NCBI RefSeq assembly: GCF_003991905.1
Contig: NZ_RSCL01000021.1
Location: 1-45,968 of the forward strand
Source: Dulcicalothrix desertica PCC 7102
GTDB taxonomy: Bacteria > Cyanobacteriota > Cyanobacteriia > Cyanobacteriales > Nostocaceae
Length of the DNA: 45,968 nucleotides
Direction of reading: 5' to 3'
Both the position numbers and the translations under genes were made by a program. Below are positions 1-8,493 of this stretch, piece by piece (position 1 is the first letter of the stretch; every line of letters begins with the position of its first letter). The notes beneath the pieces were generated by a model. It was not told the DNA's origin, did no database searches, and saw only the letters and a program-made list of their open reading frames with translations.

Positions 1-51
1 TATTTTTACTCTTATTTTTCGCTGATTGTAGTTGATTGAACCTAGGAAAAC

Positions 52-763
52 CTAGGTTATTTGACAACAGTATTTAACCCCCTTAGACGAAGTTCCAAAC
101 CATCCAGCATCAAGATTAATGTTGCTATCGAAGACGCTATACTCCTGTTGCGGTTGAGAAAGTTTTAGTTTTGTTGCTCTTAATTCAGCAAGCAAAGTAT
201 TAAAACGCAACCGAGCAGTATGTAAACCTACACCATACATTCGCATGGTGATAAATCTCTGTTGTTGCCCATGTTGCTGATACTTAAAAGCGTTCGCTGA
301 TAAATGCGCGTCGTGATGAAGGCATAATTGCGCTAACATCTCTATATCTGATGGCGCCAATATTACCTTGACATGAAACTCAAAGTAATTCGTTGTAGGT
401 AATACCTGCGCTTGTCTATCTGAAACTGGAACATCTTGGTTATTTACCATCGCTTCTATTTTGACACGCGCGACCGCAAAACCCGAAGACTCAAATTCAC
501 GCGCAAGCTTATATGCTTCTTGCTTGACGCTAATCAATGTACCGCGATGATATGATGCCGTCATCAATTGAAGAGCGACAACACCAAATGGTAACTCGAT
601 AAGTACGCTTTTTACTCCTAAAGTTTTACATAAACAGCAAAACTTATCCTGTGCTGCTTCTGATGTCGCATCAACGGTTACATGTACTTCAAACGTTCCT
701 GTATATCTAGGTTGCTTTACCTAATAAAATGGTCGCTTTAATGCAAGATGGCGCCGTATCCAT
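52..763 (-). pseudogene. Frameshifted conserved cyanobacterial protein with two tandem homologous domains
   Basis: An open frame beginning at the ATG at 567 codes for 171 residues, but clearly coding sequence in the same frame continues upstream with no ATG, GTG or TTG. That upstream part contains TGTFEVHVTVDA, which mirrors NYFEFHVKV in the second half, so the protein looks like a duplicated alpha/beta domain ending in YSVFDSNINLDAGW. A good ATG lies at 761-763 in the neighbouring frame and reads MDTAPSCIKATILLGKAT before a TAG. Removing one C near 710-711 would join both pieces into one protein of about 236 residues. I recognise the family only as a conserved cyanobacterial protein of unknown function. 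It is either a recent pseudogene or a sequencing error. Confidence 0.6.
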
Positions 764-899
764 GTTTTAACTATCATATGTTGTAGGGTTTTAATCTGTA
801 TACTACAATTGTAGTATACGTCCTTTGTCTGCTGCAAGTGCTTAATATGAACTTTATTTTTAGTACTAGTCCTTCTACTATTACTCAAAAATAATTACT

Positions 900-1073
900 T
901 TGGAAATAGATTTTACTCAATCTGAAAATCTTTGGCAAAAAGTAATTGCTATGCACAAGGATAATCCACTTTTTGACGAGGTACTTTTTGAGATAGAGAC
1001 AGAACGCTATAAGCCTGATGTAGAAACGGAAGAATATTATAGGCGACTAGATGTAAAGGATGAGTTAAAGTGA
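900..1073 (+). CDS. Possible small protein, 57 residues, unknown
   Basis: A short frame opens with TTG and reads EIDFTQSENLWQKVIAMHKD before ending in RRLDVKDELK. The composition is soluble and charged, with regular helical spacing, as in many small cyanobacterial antitoxin-like proteins. There is no convincing ribosome binding site and no partner toxin next to it, so it may be the tail of a decayed gene. No function is assigned. Confidence 0.3.
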   Translation: MEIDFTQSENLWQKVIAMHKDNPLFDEVLFEIETERYKPDVETEEYYRRLDVKDELK

Positions 1074-1217
1074 CTTCTACCTGGGCATGACATCTGACCA
1101 TTCTCTTTACTTATTTCTTTGGAATGATGTTTGTAAGTAATGAGTATGATATTGATAATTTTAATAACTAGGGGCTTATTAATAAAAATAAATATCTAAA
1201 ATTTTATTGTCTTGTGT

Positions 1218-1282
1218 CTTGTGGGGTGGGCATCCTTGCCCGCCCTCTGTAATAAAACGGGCAGGGATGCCCATTCCACAAG
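1218..1282. repeat. Interspersed hairpin repeat, GGGCATCC family, copy 1
   Basis: The arms 1218-1242 and 1258-1282 are inverted copies of about 25 bases with three mismatches (core CTTGTGG..GGGCATCC..TGCCCG). The same core recurs at 7815, 36676 and 38471. This copy is a complete two-arm hairpin and its right arm runs into the 16 bp tandem array that follows. Confidence 0.75.
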
Positions 1283-1384
1283 ATATTTATTCCACAAGAT
1301 ATTTATTCCACAAGATATTTATTCCACAAGATATTTATTCCACAAGATATTTATTCCACAAGATATTTGTTCCACAAGTTATTT
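1273..1384. repeat. Tandem repeat, seven 16 bp units
   Basis: The unit ATTCCACAAGATATTT is repeated six times exactly (1273 to 1368), followed by one divergent unit (1369-1384). The array ends 22 bases before the start codon of the kinase-NACHT gene, so it lies in that gene's leader or promoter. The first half of the unit derives from the arm of the adjacent hairpin repeat. Copy number is likely to vary between strains. Confidence 0.9.
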
Positions 1385-1406
1385 AATTCTGGAGTGTGTA
1401 TGGGAA

Positions 1407-4079
1407 ATGAAATCTATATTGTTGAACAATCGATATCAAATTATACGCGCGTTAGGAAAGGGTGGGTTTGGCGAAACCTTTCTAGCGGAGGATACTTATT
1501 TGCCTTCGCGTCGTATTTGTGTTGTTAAGCGACTTCAACCAGTTACGAATAATCCTAAAGCTTATGATGTTATACAACAACGCTTTAATCGAGAAGCTGC
1601 TATTTTAGAACAGTTGGGTGAAGGTAACGAGCAAATACCTAAGCTGTATGCTTATTTTGCTGAGGAAGAATATTTTTATTTGGTTCAGGAGTGGGTAGAG
1701 GGTTTAACTTTAAGCCAAAAGTTACAGCATCAGCACCAAGGTGTGTTGAGTGAAACTTTTGTTACTCAGTTGTTGGTGAGTTTATTACCAGTATTAGATT
1801 ATATTCATAAACACGGTATTATTCACCGAGATATTAAACCTAGTAATATTATCTGGCGCCAAAAAGATAGTAAACCTGTTTTAATTGATTTTGGTATTGC
1901 TAAGGAAGTAATGAATACTGCGTTGAATGATGAAGGTGAACCTCGTAGTATTGTTGTGGGGACTCAGGGTTTTATGCCACCTGAGCAAGCAGCAGGTCAA
2001 CCTGTATATTCTAGTGATATTTATAGCTTAGGGATGACGGCAATTTTTCTACTTACTGGTAAACATCCTTATGATATACAGGAATGGCGCCAAGATGTTG
2101 ATATTAGTAATCATTTGGCAGCAGTTTTAACTAAAGCTACTAATTCGCATCCTAGTGAGCGTTATAATAATGCCAAAGCAATGTTGACAGACTTGCAACC
2201 TCAAGACTTTTTGGCGCCATCACCTAATAAAATAATTGATATAGCTGATATTGAAACGACTCCGCTTTCTGGATATAGTTCAAAAAGTCCAGCAGAACTA
2301 ATTTCATACAGCAGAGAAGAATACCGTCATCGACAAATATTACTCAATAAAGTCAAAAACTATTGGATAAAAGGCGTTTTAGAAACTTCTTTACATGGAG
2401 TCGTATTAATTGAATTGGGTTTAGAAAACCGCTTCGATGCTTTAGACCGTCCTTGGGGTATGCTATGGGAAACTCCTGAACTTGCTCGGCAACCTTTACC
2501 AAGTAATACTAAAATATTGAATTTATTTCAACAAATGGGCGCCGGGTGTTCGTTATTAATTTTAGGTGAACCCGGCGCCGGAAAAACAATTACACTTTTA
2601 GAATTAGCGCGCGATTTAATAGCGCAAGCTGAGTACGATATTTTGCAGCCAATTCCAGTAGTATTTAACCTTTCGGCTTGGGCAAATGAAAGGATACCAA
2701 TTGCTGAATGGTTAGTACAAGAACTTAATACTAAATATCAGGTTTCTAAAGAAATTGGTAGAGCTTGGGTTAAAAATCAACAGTTATTATTACTTTTAGA
2801 TGGGTTAGACGAAGTTGGCACCGAACTTCGAGATGCTTGTGTGACTGCGATTAATAAATTTAGCCAAGAATACGGTGAAACTCAAATTGTTGTTTGTAGT
2901 CGCATCAAAGATTATGAAGCGTTACCCCATCGCTTGCGCTTTCAAGGTGCAGTCTTTATACAACCACTAACTTTAGAACAAATACACCAATATTTACATA
3001 ACGCTGGTTTACCTCTCCAAGCATTATATAAAACTCTGCAAGCTGACATGATAATGCAAGAATTAGCCAAGTCTCCCTTGATGCTAAGTATTATGACTTT
3101 GGCTTATCAAGATTTATCGGTTACAGACTTACCACACATGAACTTGGAAGAACGGCGCCAGCATTTATTTGATAAGTATATTCAAAGAATGTTTTCTCGC
3201 AGAAGCATTAGTCATCAATATTCACAAAAACAAGCAACACACTCGCTAATTTGGCTAGCAAAAAAACTTAAAAAGCAATCACAGACAGTATTTTTCATTG
3301 AAAGAATGCAACCCAACTGGTTAGGGAAGTGGCAACCTCTTTATATAAGTGGTCTTGTACTAGTTTTTCTATTTATCGCTACACCTGTAGGAATGCTAAT
3401 TTTACCTATTCAAAGAGTAGTACTTGTACTCATATTTACAAAACTGTTTTTTTGGAAAATTTTTGGCTTTGGCAAAATTCATCCTGCTGAAAATCTTAAT
3501 TGGTCTTGGAAAAACGTGAGAAAGCATTTAGCTGTAGGACTCATATTAAGTCCCATTTTTGGTGTGATGCTAAAACTAACTGCGGAGCTAATAAGTACAC
3601 CATCTAACTTATATGCTTTAATTACGCAAATCAATGAAGAAAAATGGTTGCAAGGTGCAGTATTTGGATTAAGTTTAGGAATAATTTTTGTACTAACTCG
3701 TGGATTAACAAGTCCCAGTATCCAAACATTGACGTATCCTAATCAGGGAATTTGGCAGTCAGCAAAAAATGCAATTATTTTTGGTTTAATCGGATTAGGG
3801 TTACTGGGTTTTACTAGTATAGCATTACTGCAAGTACGAACTGCAATTTGGGGCGCCTTTGGATTATTGTTTGGAGTTGCCGCAGGTGGTGGTGAAGCTT
3901 GCATAAAACACTTTATATTACGCTGTATTTTATATTTTAACGGTCATATTCCTTGGAATTATGCGCGTTTTCTCGACTATGCTACAGAACGCATTTTTTT
4001 ACAAAAAGTTGGTGGTGGGTACATTTTTGTGCATCGCTCACTTCTAGAACATTTTGCTCAAATGAGTAAATCAATATAA
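1407..4079 (+). CDS. Serine/threonine protein kinase fused to a NACHT NTPase with C-terminal membrane segments
   Basis: The protein has 890 residues. An N-terminal Hanks-type kinase has a glycine loop (GKGGFGETF, from about 16), Lys41 in VVKRL, HRDIKPSN with the catalytic Asp142, DFG at 161 and a PPEQ activation-segment end. It therefore has all residues needed for activity. A linker leads to a NACHT domain with Walker A GEPGAGKT (387-394) and Walker B LLLLLDGLDE (Asp465). From about 645 to 845 come five or so hydrophobic membrane segments, then an ending (YARFLDYATERI, VHRSLLEHF) common in cyanobacterial NACHT proteins. I chose the ATG at 1407 because GGAG lies upstream and the kinase fold starts directly after it; in-frame starts further up translate only the 16 bp repeat. 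Its likely role is membrane-anchored signalling by phosphorylation coupled to NTP-driven oligomerisation. Substrate and trigger are unknown. Confidence 0.9.
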   Translation: MKSILLNNRYQIIRALGKGGFGETFLAEDTYLPSRRICVVKRLQPVTNNPKAYDVIQQRFNREAAILEQLGEGNEQIPKLYAYFAEEEYFYLVQEWVEGLTLSQKLQHQHQGVLSETFVTQLLVSLLPVLDYIHKHGIIHRDIKPSNIIWRQKDSKPVLIDFGIAKEVMNTALNDEGEPRSIVVGTQGFMPPEQAAGQPVYSSDIYSLGMTAIFLLTGKHPYDIQEWRQDVDISNHLAAVLTKATNSHPSERYNNAKAMLTDLQPQDFLAPSPNKIIDIADIETTPLSGYSSKSPAELISYSREEYRHRQILLNKVKNYWIKGVLETSLHGVVLIELGLENRFDALDRPWGMLWETPELARQPLPSNTKILNLFQQMGAGCSLLILGEPGAGKTITLLELARDLIAQAEYDILQPIPVVFNLSAWANERIPIAEWLVQELNTKYQVSKEIGRAWVKNQQLLLLLDGLDEVGTELRDACVTAINKFSQEYGETQIVVCSRIKDYEALPHRLRFQGAVFIQPLTLEQIHQYLHNAGLPLQALYKTLQADMIMQELAKSPLMLSIMTLAYQDLSVTDLPHMNLEERRQHLFDKYIQRMFSRRSISHQYSQKQATHSLIWLAKKLKKQSQTVFFIERMQPNWLGKWQPLYISGLVLVFLFIATPVGMLILPIQRVVLVLIFTKLFFWKIFGFGKIHPAENLNWSWKNVRKHLAVGLILSPIFGVMLKLTAELISTPSNLYALITQINEEKWLQGAVFGLSLGIIFVLTRGLTSPSIQTLTYPNQGIWQSAKNAIIFGLIGLGLLGFTSIALLQVRTAIWGAFGLLFGVAAGGGEACIKHFILRCILYFNGHIPWNYARFLDYATERIFLQKVGGGYIFVHRSLLEHFAQMSKSI

Positions 4080-4243
4080 CGTTAACACCTTTGTCTTCTG
4101 CCGCAAGTAGGACGACAAAGCTATTTCTTTCCCTTAAACTCAACGCTAGAGGTACTCGTGGCTAGAAAGTAAATGTTGTGGGCAATTCAAGACAATTCAT
4201 TTAATAAATGCTCAAACTGGCTAGCTACACAAGAAGGTCAGTT

Positions 4244-6202
4244 ATGAACAAATTACGCTTTCTAGTGCTAGAAGATAATCCCATTGATGTCAAACTTCTA
4301 GAATTGACCTTGAAAAAACTTAGTATTGAACACGATTTAGTACTAGTCGATACCTATGGTGCTTTTTTGTCAGCGATTGAAAGTGATTCTTTTGACCTAA
4401 TTCTTGCTGATTATTACTTAACTGATTTTAATGGGCTTGATGCTTTAAAAGTAGCGCGCACACGAATGCCAAATATACCGTTTATTCTAGTTTCTGGGAT
4501 GATATGCGAAGAAATGGCAATCGAAGCAATAAAACTCGGCGCCACTGACTATATATTTAAACAGCGTATAGGAAGATTAGTACCTTCTATTAATAGAGCT
4601 TTACACGAAGCGCAAGAAAGACGCGAACTTGAGCATACACAACAGGAACGTGACCGTTTTTTTATGCTCTCACTTGATTTATTATGTATTGCTGGACTTG
4701 ATGGATATTTAAAACGTGTTAATCCTGCTTTTGTAAATGCACTAGGTTACACCGAAGCGGAATTACTCGCTCAACCTTTTATCGAATTGATCCACCATGA
4801 TGACCGCGCACTAACGATTACCGAATATCATAAACTTATATCTGGTGGGGCGCCTACAAAAAGTCTTGAGAATCGTTATCGCTGTAAAGATGGTTCATAT
4901 AAATGGTTATCTTGGGGTGGAAATCCAATAATTGACGAAGGATTAATTTATTCTTCTGCCAGAGATATAACCGAACGCAAAATTGCCGAGCAAGAACGGG
5001 AGCAATTATTGCAGCGAGAAAAAGCAGCACGTGAAGAAGCTGAAAGAGCAAATCGTGTTAAAGATGAATTTTTAGCTGTATTATCGCACGAACTCAGAAC
5101 ACCACTAAATCCGATTCTTGGTTGGGTAAAACTTCTCAAGACTGGTAAATGTGATGCTACTCGTACTCAAAAAGCGCTTGATGTTATCGAACGTAACACT
5201 CAACTACAAACCCAATTAATCGAAGATTTACTTGATATTTCATGTATTTTACAAGGCAAGCTTACCCTTGAAACGGCGCCTGTGAATTTCAACAATGTAA
5301 TTTATTCAGCTATTGATACAGTGCGTTTAGCAGTTGATGCCAAATCAATAGACTTACAACTTGATTTACCTTCTTCTACCATACAGGTAATGGGCGATGC
5401 TACAAGATTACAGCAAGTAGTATGGAATTTATTAACAAATGCCGTAAAATTTACACCGCAGAATGGACAGATAAAAATTGGGTTATCCACACTAAACAGG
5501 AATCAAGAAGTTTGTTTTACAGTTAGTGATACAGGAAAAGGAATCAATCTAAAATTTTTACCTTACGTGTTTGAATATTTTTATCAAGAAGATAGTTCAA
5601 CAACACGCAAATTTGGAGGTTTAGGTTTAGGACTAGCAATTGCAAAGCAAATAGTCGAACTACACGGTGGAACCATTAGTGCTGATAGTTTAGGAGAAGG
5701 AAACGGCGCCACATTTACAGTAAAATTACCATTAAAGCAACAAATCACGAAAGAAGCATTTTTTGACTCAGTATCCTACGTTACAGGCTCAATTTTATCA
5801 GGTTTAAACATTCTCGTCGTCGATGATGAAATAGACTCACTCGAATACCTAGCCTTTACACTAGAACAAAACGGCGCCAAAGTCACATCCACATATCAAG
5901 CATCGCAAGCACTACAACTACTATCACAATCAAACTACGATTTATTAATAAGCGACATAGGAATGCCAGAAATGGACGGTTACGAACTAATACGTCAACT
6001 TCAAACATCCACACTCCAAAAAAACACTCCACCAAAAGCAATTGCCCTAACTGCCTACGCAGGAGAAGAAGACCAACATCAAGCGATAAAATCAGGTTTT
6101 CAAATGCATTTATCCAAACCCATAGAACCAGACACATTAATCAACGCCATAATCAAATTATACGATAATCAACCCAACAATCAAATCATACGATTACCGT
6201 AG
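4244..6202 (+). CDS. Hybrid sensor: receiver-PAS-histidine kinase-receiver
   Basis: The protein has 652 residues. An N-terminal receiver has its phospho-acceptor Asp56 in LADYYL. A PAS domain follows (about 135-250, ending in ARDITERK), then a short coiled coil and a HisKA dimerisation domain with His282 in LSHELRTPLNP. The ATPase domain shows N, G1 (DTGKG) and G2 (GGLGLGLAI) boxes, and a second receiver has Asp571 in ISDIGMPEMDG. No membrane segment is visible, so it is a cytoplasmic phosphorelay protein probably fed by another kinase through its first receiver. I chose the ATG at 4244 because AAGG lies 8-11 bases upstream; an in-frame ATG at 4208 is less likely. The signal is unknown. Confidence 0.92.
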   Translation: MNKLRFLVLEDNPIDVKLLELTLKKLSIEHDLVLVDTYGAFLSAIESDSFDLILADYYLTDFNGLDALKVARTRMPNIPFILVSGMICEEMAIEAIKLGATDYIFKQRIGRLVPSINRALHEAQERRELEHTQQERDRFFMLSLDLLCIAGLDGYLKRVNPAFVNALGYTEAELLAQPFIELIHHDDRALTITEYHKLISGGAPTKSLENRYRCKDGSYKWLSWGGNPIIDEGLIYSSARDITERKIAEQEREQLLQREKAAREEAERANRVKDEFLAVLSHELRTPLNPILGWVKLLKTGKCDATRTQKALDVIERNTQLQTQLIEDLLDISCILQGKLTLETAPVNFNNVIYSAIDTVRLAVDAKSIDLQLDLPSSTIQVMGDATRLQQVVWNLLTNAVKFTPQNGQIKIGLSTLNRNQEVCFTVSDTGKGINLKFLPYVFEYFYQEDSSTTRKFGGLGLGLAIAKQIVELHGGTISADSLGEGNGATFTVKLPLKQQITKEAFFDSVSYVTGSILSGLNILVVDDEIDSLEYLAFTLEQNGAKVTSTYQASQALQLLSQSNYDLLISDIGMPEMDGYELIRQLQTSTLQKNTPPKAIALTAYAGEEDQHQAIKSGFQMHLSKPIEPDTLINAIIKLYDNQPNNQIIRLP

Positions 6203-6255
6203 GGGCGGGTTAACCAATAACCCATAACGAAGCGTCAACCTAATAAACCCGCCCC
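6202..6255. repeat. Hairpin repeat GGGGCGGGTT / AACCCGCCCC
   Basis: A perfect 10 bp inverted repeat (6202-6211 with 6246-6255) starts in the stop codon of the hybrid kinase gene. A relative lies at 43317-43371. It could stop transcription of the kinase gene, but no T-run follows. Confidence 0.6.
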
Positions 6256-6309
6256 GTCTCCATCACATTTATAGTAACAATCCATAAATTCAATATAGAT
6301 AAAGTTTAA

Positions 6310-6420
6310 TTATATATCTTCTTGATTTTCATTATCTTTATTCTCAGCAGCACCTTGTTCCTATTCAGAAATAATGCTTTTAATTTCCGAAGCAGTAATA
6401 TTAACCTGTTGTGATTTTGG
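6310..6420 (-). pseudogene. C-terminal gene fragment with an internal amber codon, cut by a MITE-like element
   Basis: Read on the minus strand, this stretch gives a protein-like tail (QQVNITASEIKSIIS, then TAG at 6361-6363, then EQGAAENKDNENQEDI and TAA). The fragment stops at its 5' side exactly where the inverted-repeat element at 6419 begins. The amber codon is one base change from CAG. I do not recognise the parent gene. Confidence 0.45.
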
Positions 6421-6613
6421 CTCTTCCGTAATTAGCGTGCTAAATTACTTAAAAATAAGCTTGAAATTCTTACTAGGCTTTTATTACAGCCAATTTTTGA
6501 TTACAATACTGCATTCTAACTAAAATGTACGACTATAAGCGACTGTAAGGCTTGATTTTAAAGGAAAGTTATCGACTGTGATTAAAATTTAGCACGCTAA
6601 TTCCGGAAGAACC
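6419..6613. mobile_element. MITE-like element, 195 bp, with 28 bp terminal inverted repeats
   Basis: The terminal repeats 6419-6446 and 6586-6613 match at 26 of 28 positions (core AATTAGCGTGCTAAATT). The interior is non-coding and AT-rich. Size, long terminal repeats and lack of an ORF fit a miniature inverted-repeat transposable element mobilised by a transposase elsewhere. I see no clear target duplication. No matching full-length insertion sequence is present in this window. Confidence 0.65.
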
Positions 6614-6718
6614 GAAAAGATTGGTGTATGTAGAGTATAGAGTTTTGCTGCTTTTCAGTACGTAAAATCAATTTTGCCTGTGTAGTCATATAATATCCAT
6701 ACTAGCAACTAATCTTAT

Positions 6719-7438
6719 ATGTCTCAATTGATACACAAGGCTGCTGTCAGTGTCTTATTGTTTGCGCTGTCTGGACTAGTAAATTATAAACCAACTCAAG
6801 CAGAAACGGCGCCACCACAAAGCGCGCGCGTATCACAAGCAAATTCAATCAAATATCAAATATTCGATACCAACTCTCCAAACAAACGGTATGCTATAGC
6901 ATGGGGAATTCCGGGTAGAAAAAGTAATTCTCCAGAACTTGACGAAAAAGATGATTTTGAGAAAGTCGAAAACTATTTAGTTGATACCAAAACGAATAAA
7001 GTTATTACCAAGCTTAAATACTCTAAAACCTTCCCTAATCAAAATCATGGTGGAATAACAGCAGCATGGGCGCCTAATTCTAAATTAGTATTAGTTGTGC
7101 ATAACGGAAAATGGCAACCACGAAATGTGTCTTTGGTAAATACTAGTGGCGTTCAAGTTGGTATATTCGACCAGCTAGTAAAAGATACACGCACTTATTT
7201 AGCCAAAAATGACGGCGCCGCTTTTCAAAAAAATAAAGAAAAACTAATTTTCAGTTTAGATACTTCTTCCAAATCTTTCAAACTGACAAACAACAGATTT
7301 CAAATTCCTATAATTACCTATATCCCTAAAGCACTAAATGGGTATGAAGCCAATGTACTATTAACTTATCAAGTTGACACTAACGGTAATCCAAAATTAA
7401 ACCTAGTTAACGTCAAAAAAGTAACACCTAGTCCTTAA
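6719..7438 (+). CDS. Secreted protein of unknown function
   Basis: The 239-residue protein starts with a basic and hydrophobic signal peptide (VSVLLFALSGLV, likely cleaved after about residue 28, PTQAETAPP). The mature part has regular beta-rich segments such as YAIAWGIPG and AAWAPNSKLVLVVHNGKW, suggesting a propeller-like or beta-sandwich fold. I do not recognise a specific family. A TATAAT at 6689-6694 is a plausible -10 box, though no good -35 box accompanies it. Its last 11 bases overlap the end of the convergent porin remnant. Confidence 0.75.
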   Translation: MSQLIHKAAVSVLLFALSGLVNYKPTQAETAPPQSARVSQANSIKYQIFDTNSPNKRYAIAWGIPGRKSNSPELDEKDDFEKVENYLVDTKTNKVITKLKYSKTFPNQNHGGITAAWAPNSKLVLVVHNGKWQPRNVSLVNTSGVQVGIFDQLVKDTRTYLAKNDGAAFQKNKEKLIFSLDTSSKSFKLTNNRFQIPIITYIPKALNGYEANVLLTYQVDTNGNPKLNLVNVKKVTPSP

Positions 7439-7772
7439 CTCTATTATTAAGCTCTTGAAGTTCTTGATTTAATTTCTGTTGTCGCTGTACTAAATTTTCC
7501 AAATCCGACTTTGGCGCCAAACCATTTGTTTGATTTGGAATATTTTGTTCTACTTGATTTAAACAAGCAGCTAATGCAGCGGCAAACTCATAACGAGTCA
7601 TTGCCCTATCTCCTCGAAATGTGCCATCTGGATAACCGGAGAGACATCCTAGTTGAGGATTATTTTGATTATTGGTTTGTGCTAATAGCTTTGAGGAATT
7701 AAAACAAATATTAGTTATACATATACTAGCTGCACTTGTAAAATAAATAAGTCGTGAAAGTTTAAAAAGCAT
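7428..7772 (-). pseudogene. Truncated SLH-domain porin (N-terminal remnant)
   Basis: Residues 1-30 form a signal peptide. Then follow LGCLSGYPDGTFRGDRAMTR and YEFAAALAACLNQ, the second half of the S-layer homology domain found in cyanobacterial iron-uptake/OprB-type porins, and the start of the coiled coil (LENLVQRQQKLNQELQELNN). The frame then stops at residue 114, where this family normally continues into a beta-barrel of several hundred residues. The first SLH helix (normally DVQPTDWAFQAL-like) is also missing between signal peptide and GCLSGYP, so there are two deletions. It could still be secreted as a small SLH protein, but decay is more likely. Confidence 0.7.
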
Positions 7773-7814
7773 ATCTTTAGATATAAGCTAATGTGATTAT
7801 AATTTGTTTGAAAG

Positions 7815-7842
7815 GACGGGCAAGGATGCCCGTTCCACAAGA
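7815..7842. repeat. Interspersed repeat, GGGCATCC family, copy 2
   Basis: This is the complementary half of the same core as at 1218 (GGGCAAGGATGCCC, then CCACAAGAC). GGGCA and TGCCC give it a short internal hairpin. It lies between the porin remnant and the ndh operon terminator. Confidence 0.65.
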
Positions 7843-7886
7843 CAAACACTCTCTTCCTTTGTGTCTTTGTGGTAGAAAAAAATTAA

Positions 7887-7916
7887 ATTCCCGACAACTC
7901 TAACGAAGTCGGGAAT
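7887..7916 (-). terminator. Intrinsic terminator of the ndhCKJ operon
   Basis: A perfect 9 bp stem (ATTCCCGAC / GTCGGGAAT, loop 12) lies about 50 bases downstream of the ndhJ stop. On the minus strand it is followed by TTAATTTTTTTC, a good U-tract. Confidence 0.8.
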
Positions 7917-7929
7917 CTTATTTCTTATA

Positions 7930-7966
7930 CTCAGCACTCAATACTCAGCACTCAGCACTCAGCACT
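7930..7966. repeat. Heptamer tandem repeat CTCAGCA x 5
   Basis: Five 7-base units (the second is CTCAATA) lie directly after the ndhJ stop codon, between gene and terminator. Short tandem heptamers of this kind are typical of heterocystous cyanobacteria. Confidence 0.85.
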
Positions 7967-7968
7967 AA

Positions 7969-8493
7969 TTAATAAGCGTCTTGGAGTTCGTAAAAATCGG
8001 GTGAGATGTAATCTTTACGTAGGGGGAAACCAACCCAATCTTCGGGCATTAAAATGCGCTTTAAATTAGGATGTCCTTCGTAAACGATGCCGTACATATC
8101 GTAAGATTCGCGCTCTTGCCAGTCGGCAGTTCTCCAAATCCAGTACACAGATGCGACTCTAGGATTTTCGCGCGGCAAGAAAACTTTAATACGCACTTCT
8201 TCGGGTTTGTCAACATTATCAGCCATTTTTGCTAAATGGTACATGCTGACTAATTCCTGTCCGGGGCCCATATCAATGCCACATTGACATTGAAGATAGT
8301 TAAACCCATATGCATATAAAGCGGTTGCAGTTGGTAAAAGATAATCTGCTTCGATTTTAATTATCTCTACTCCAGCACTGTCAGGCGCCAATGACTCGTT
8401 ATCAAACCCATTTTCTGTGAGCCATTGAGCAACCTTACCAGCTTGTACTAAAGCTTTCTCGGATGCTACTACTGGTTGTGATTCATCAGCCAC
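7969..8493 (-). CDS. ndhJ: NAD(P)H-quinone oxidoreductase subunit J
   Basis: The 174-residue protein is the 30 kDa-type (NuoC) subunit of the peripheral arm of NDH-1 on the thylakoid membrane, which serves respiration and cyclic electron flow around photosystem I. Family signatures are [17 protein letters not shown] and [20 protein letters not shown] near the C-terminus. Full length is normal. Its start overlaps the end of ndhK by 8 bases, indicating translational coupling in the order ndhC-ndhK-ndhJ. Confidence 0.97.
   Translation of the reverse strand: MADESQPVVASEKALVQAGKVAQWLTENGFDNESLAPDSAGVEIIKIEADYLLPTATALYAYGFNYLQCQCGIDMGPGQELVSMYHLAKMADNVDKPEEVRIKVFLPRENPRVASVYWIWRTADWQERESYDMYGIVYEGHPNLKRILMPEDWVGFPLRKDYISPDFYELQDAY

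Noticed and set aside
1212-1406. Longer N-terminus of the kinase-NACHT protein
   Set aside because: The extra 65 residues are a translation of the hairpin and 16 bp repeats, and the kinase fold begins right after the ATG at 1407.
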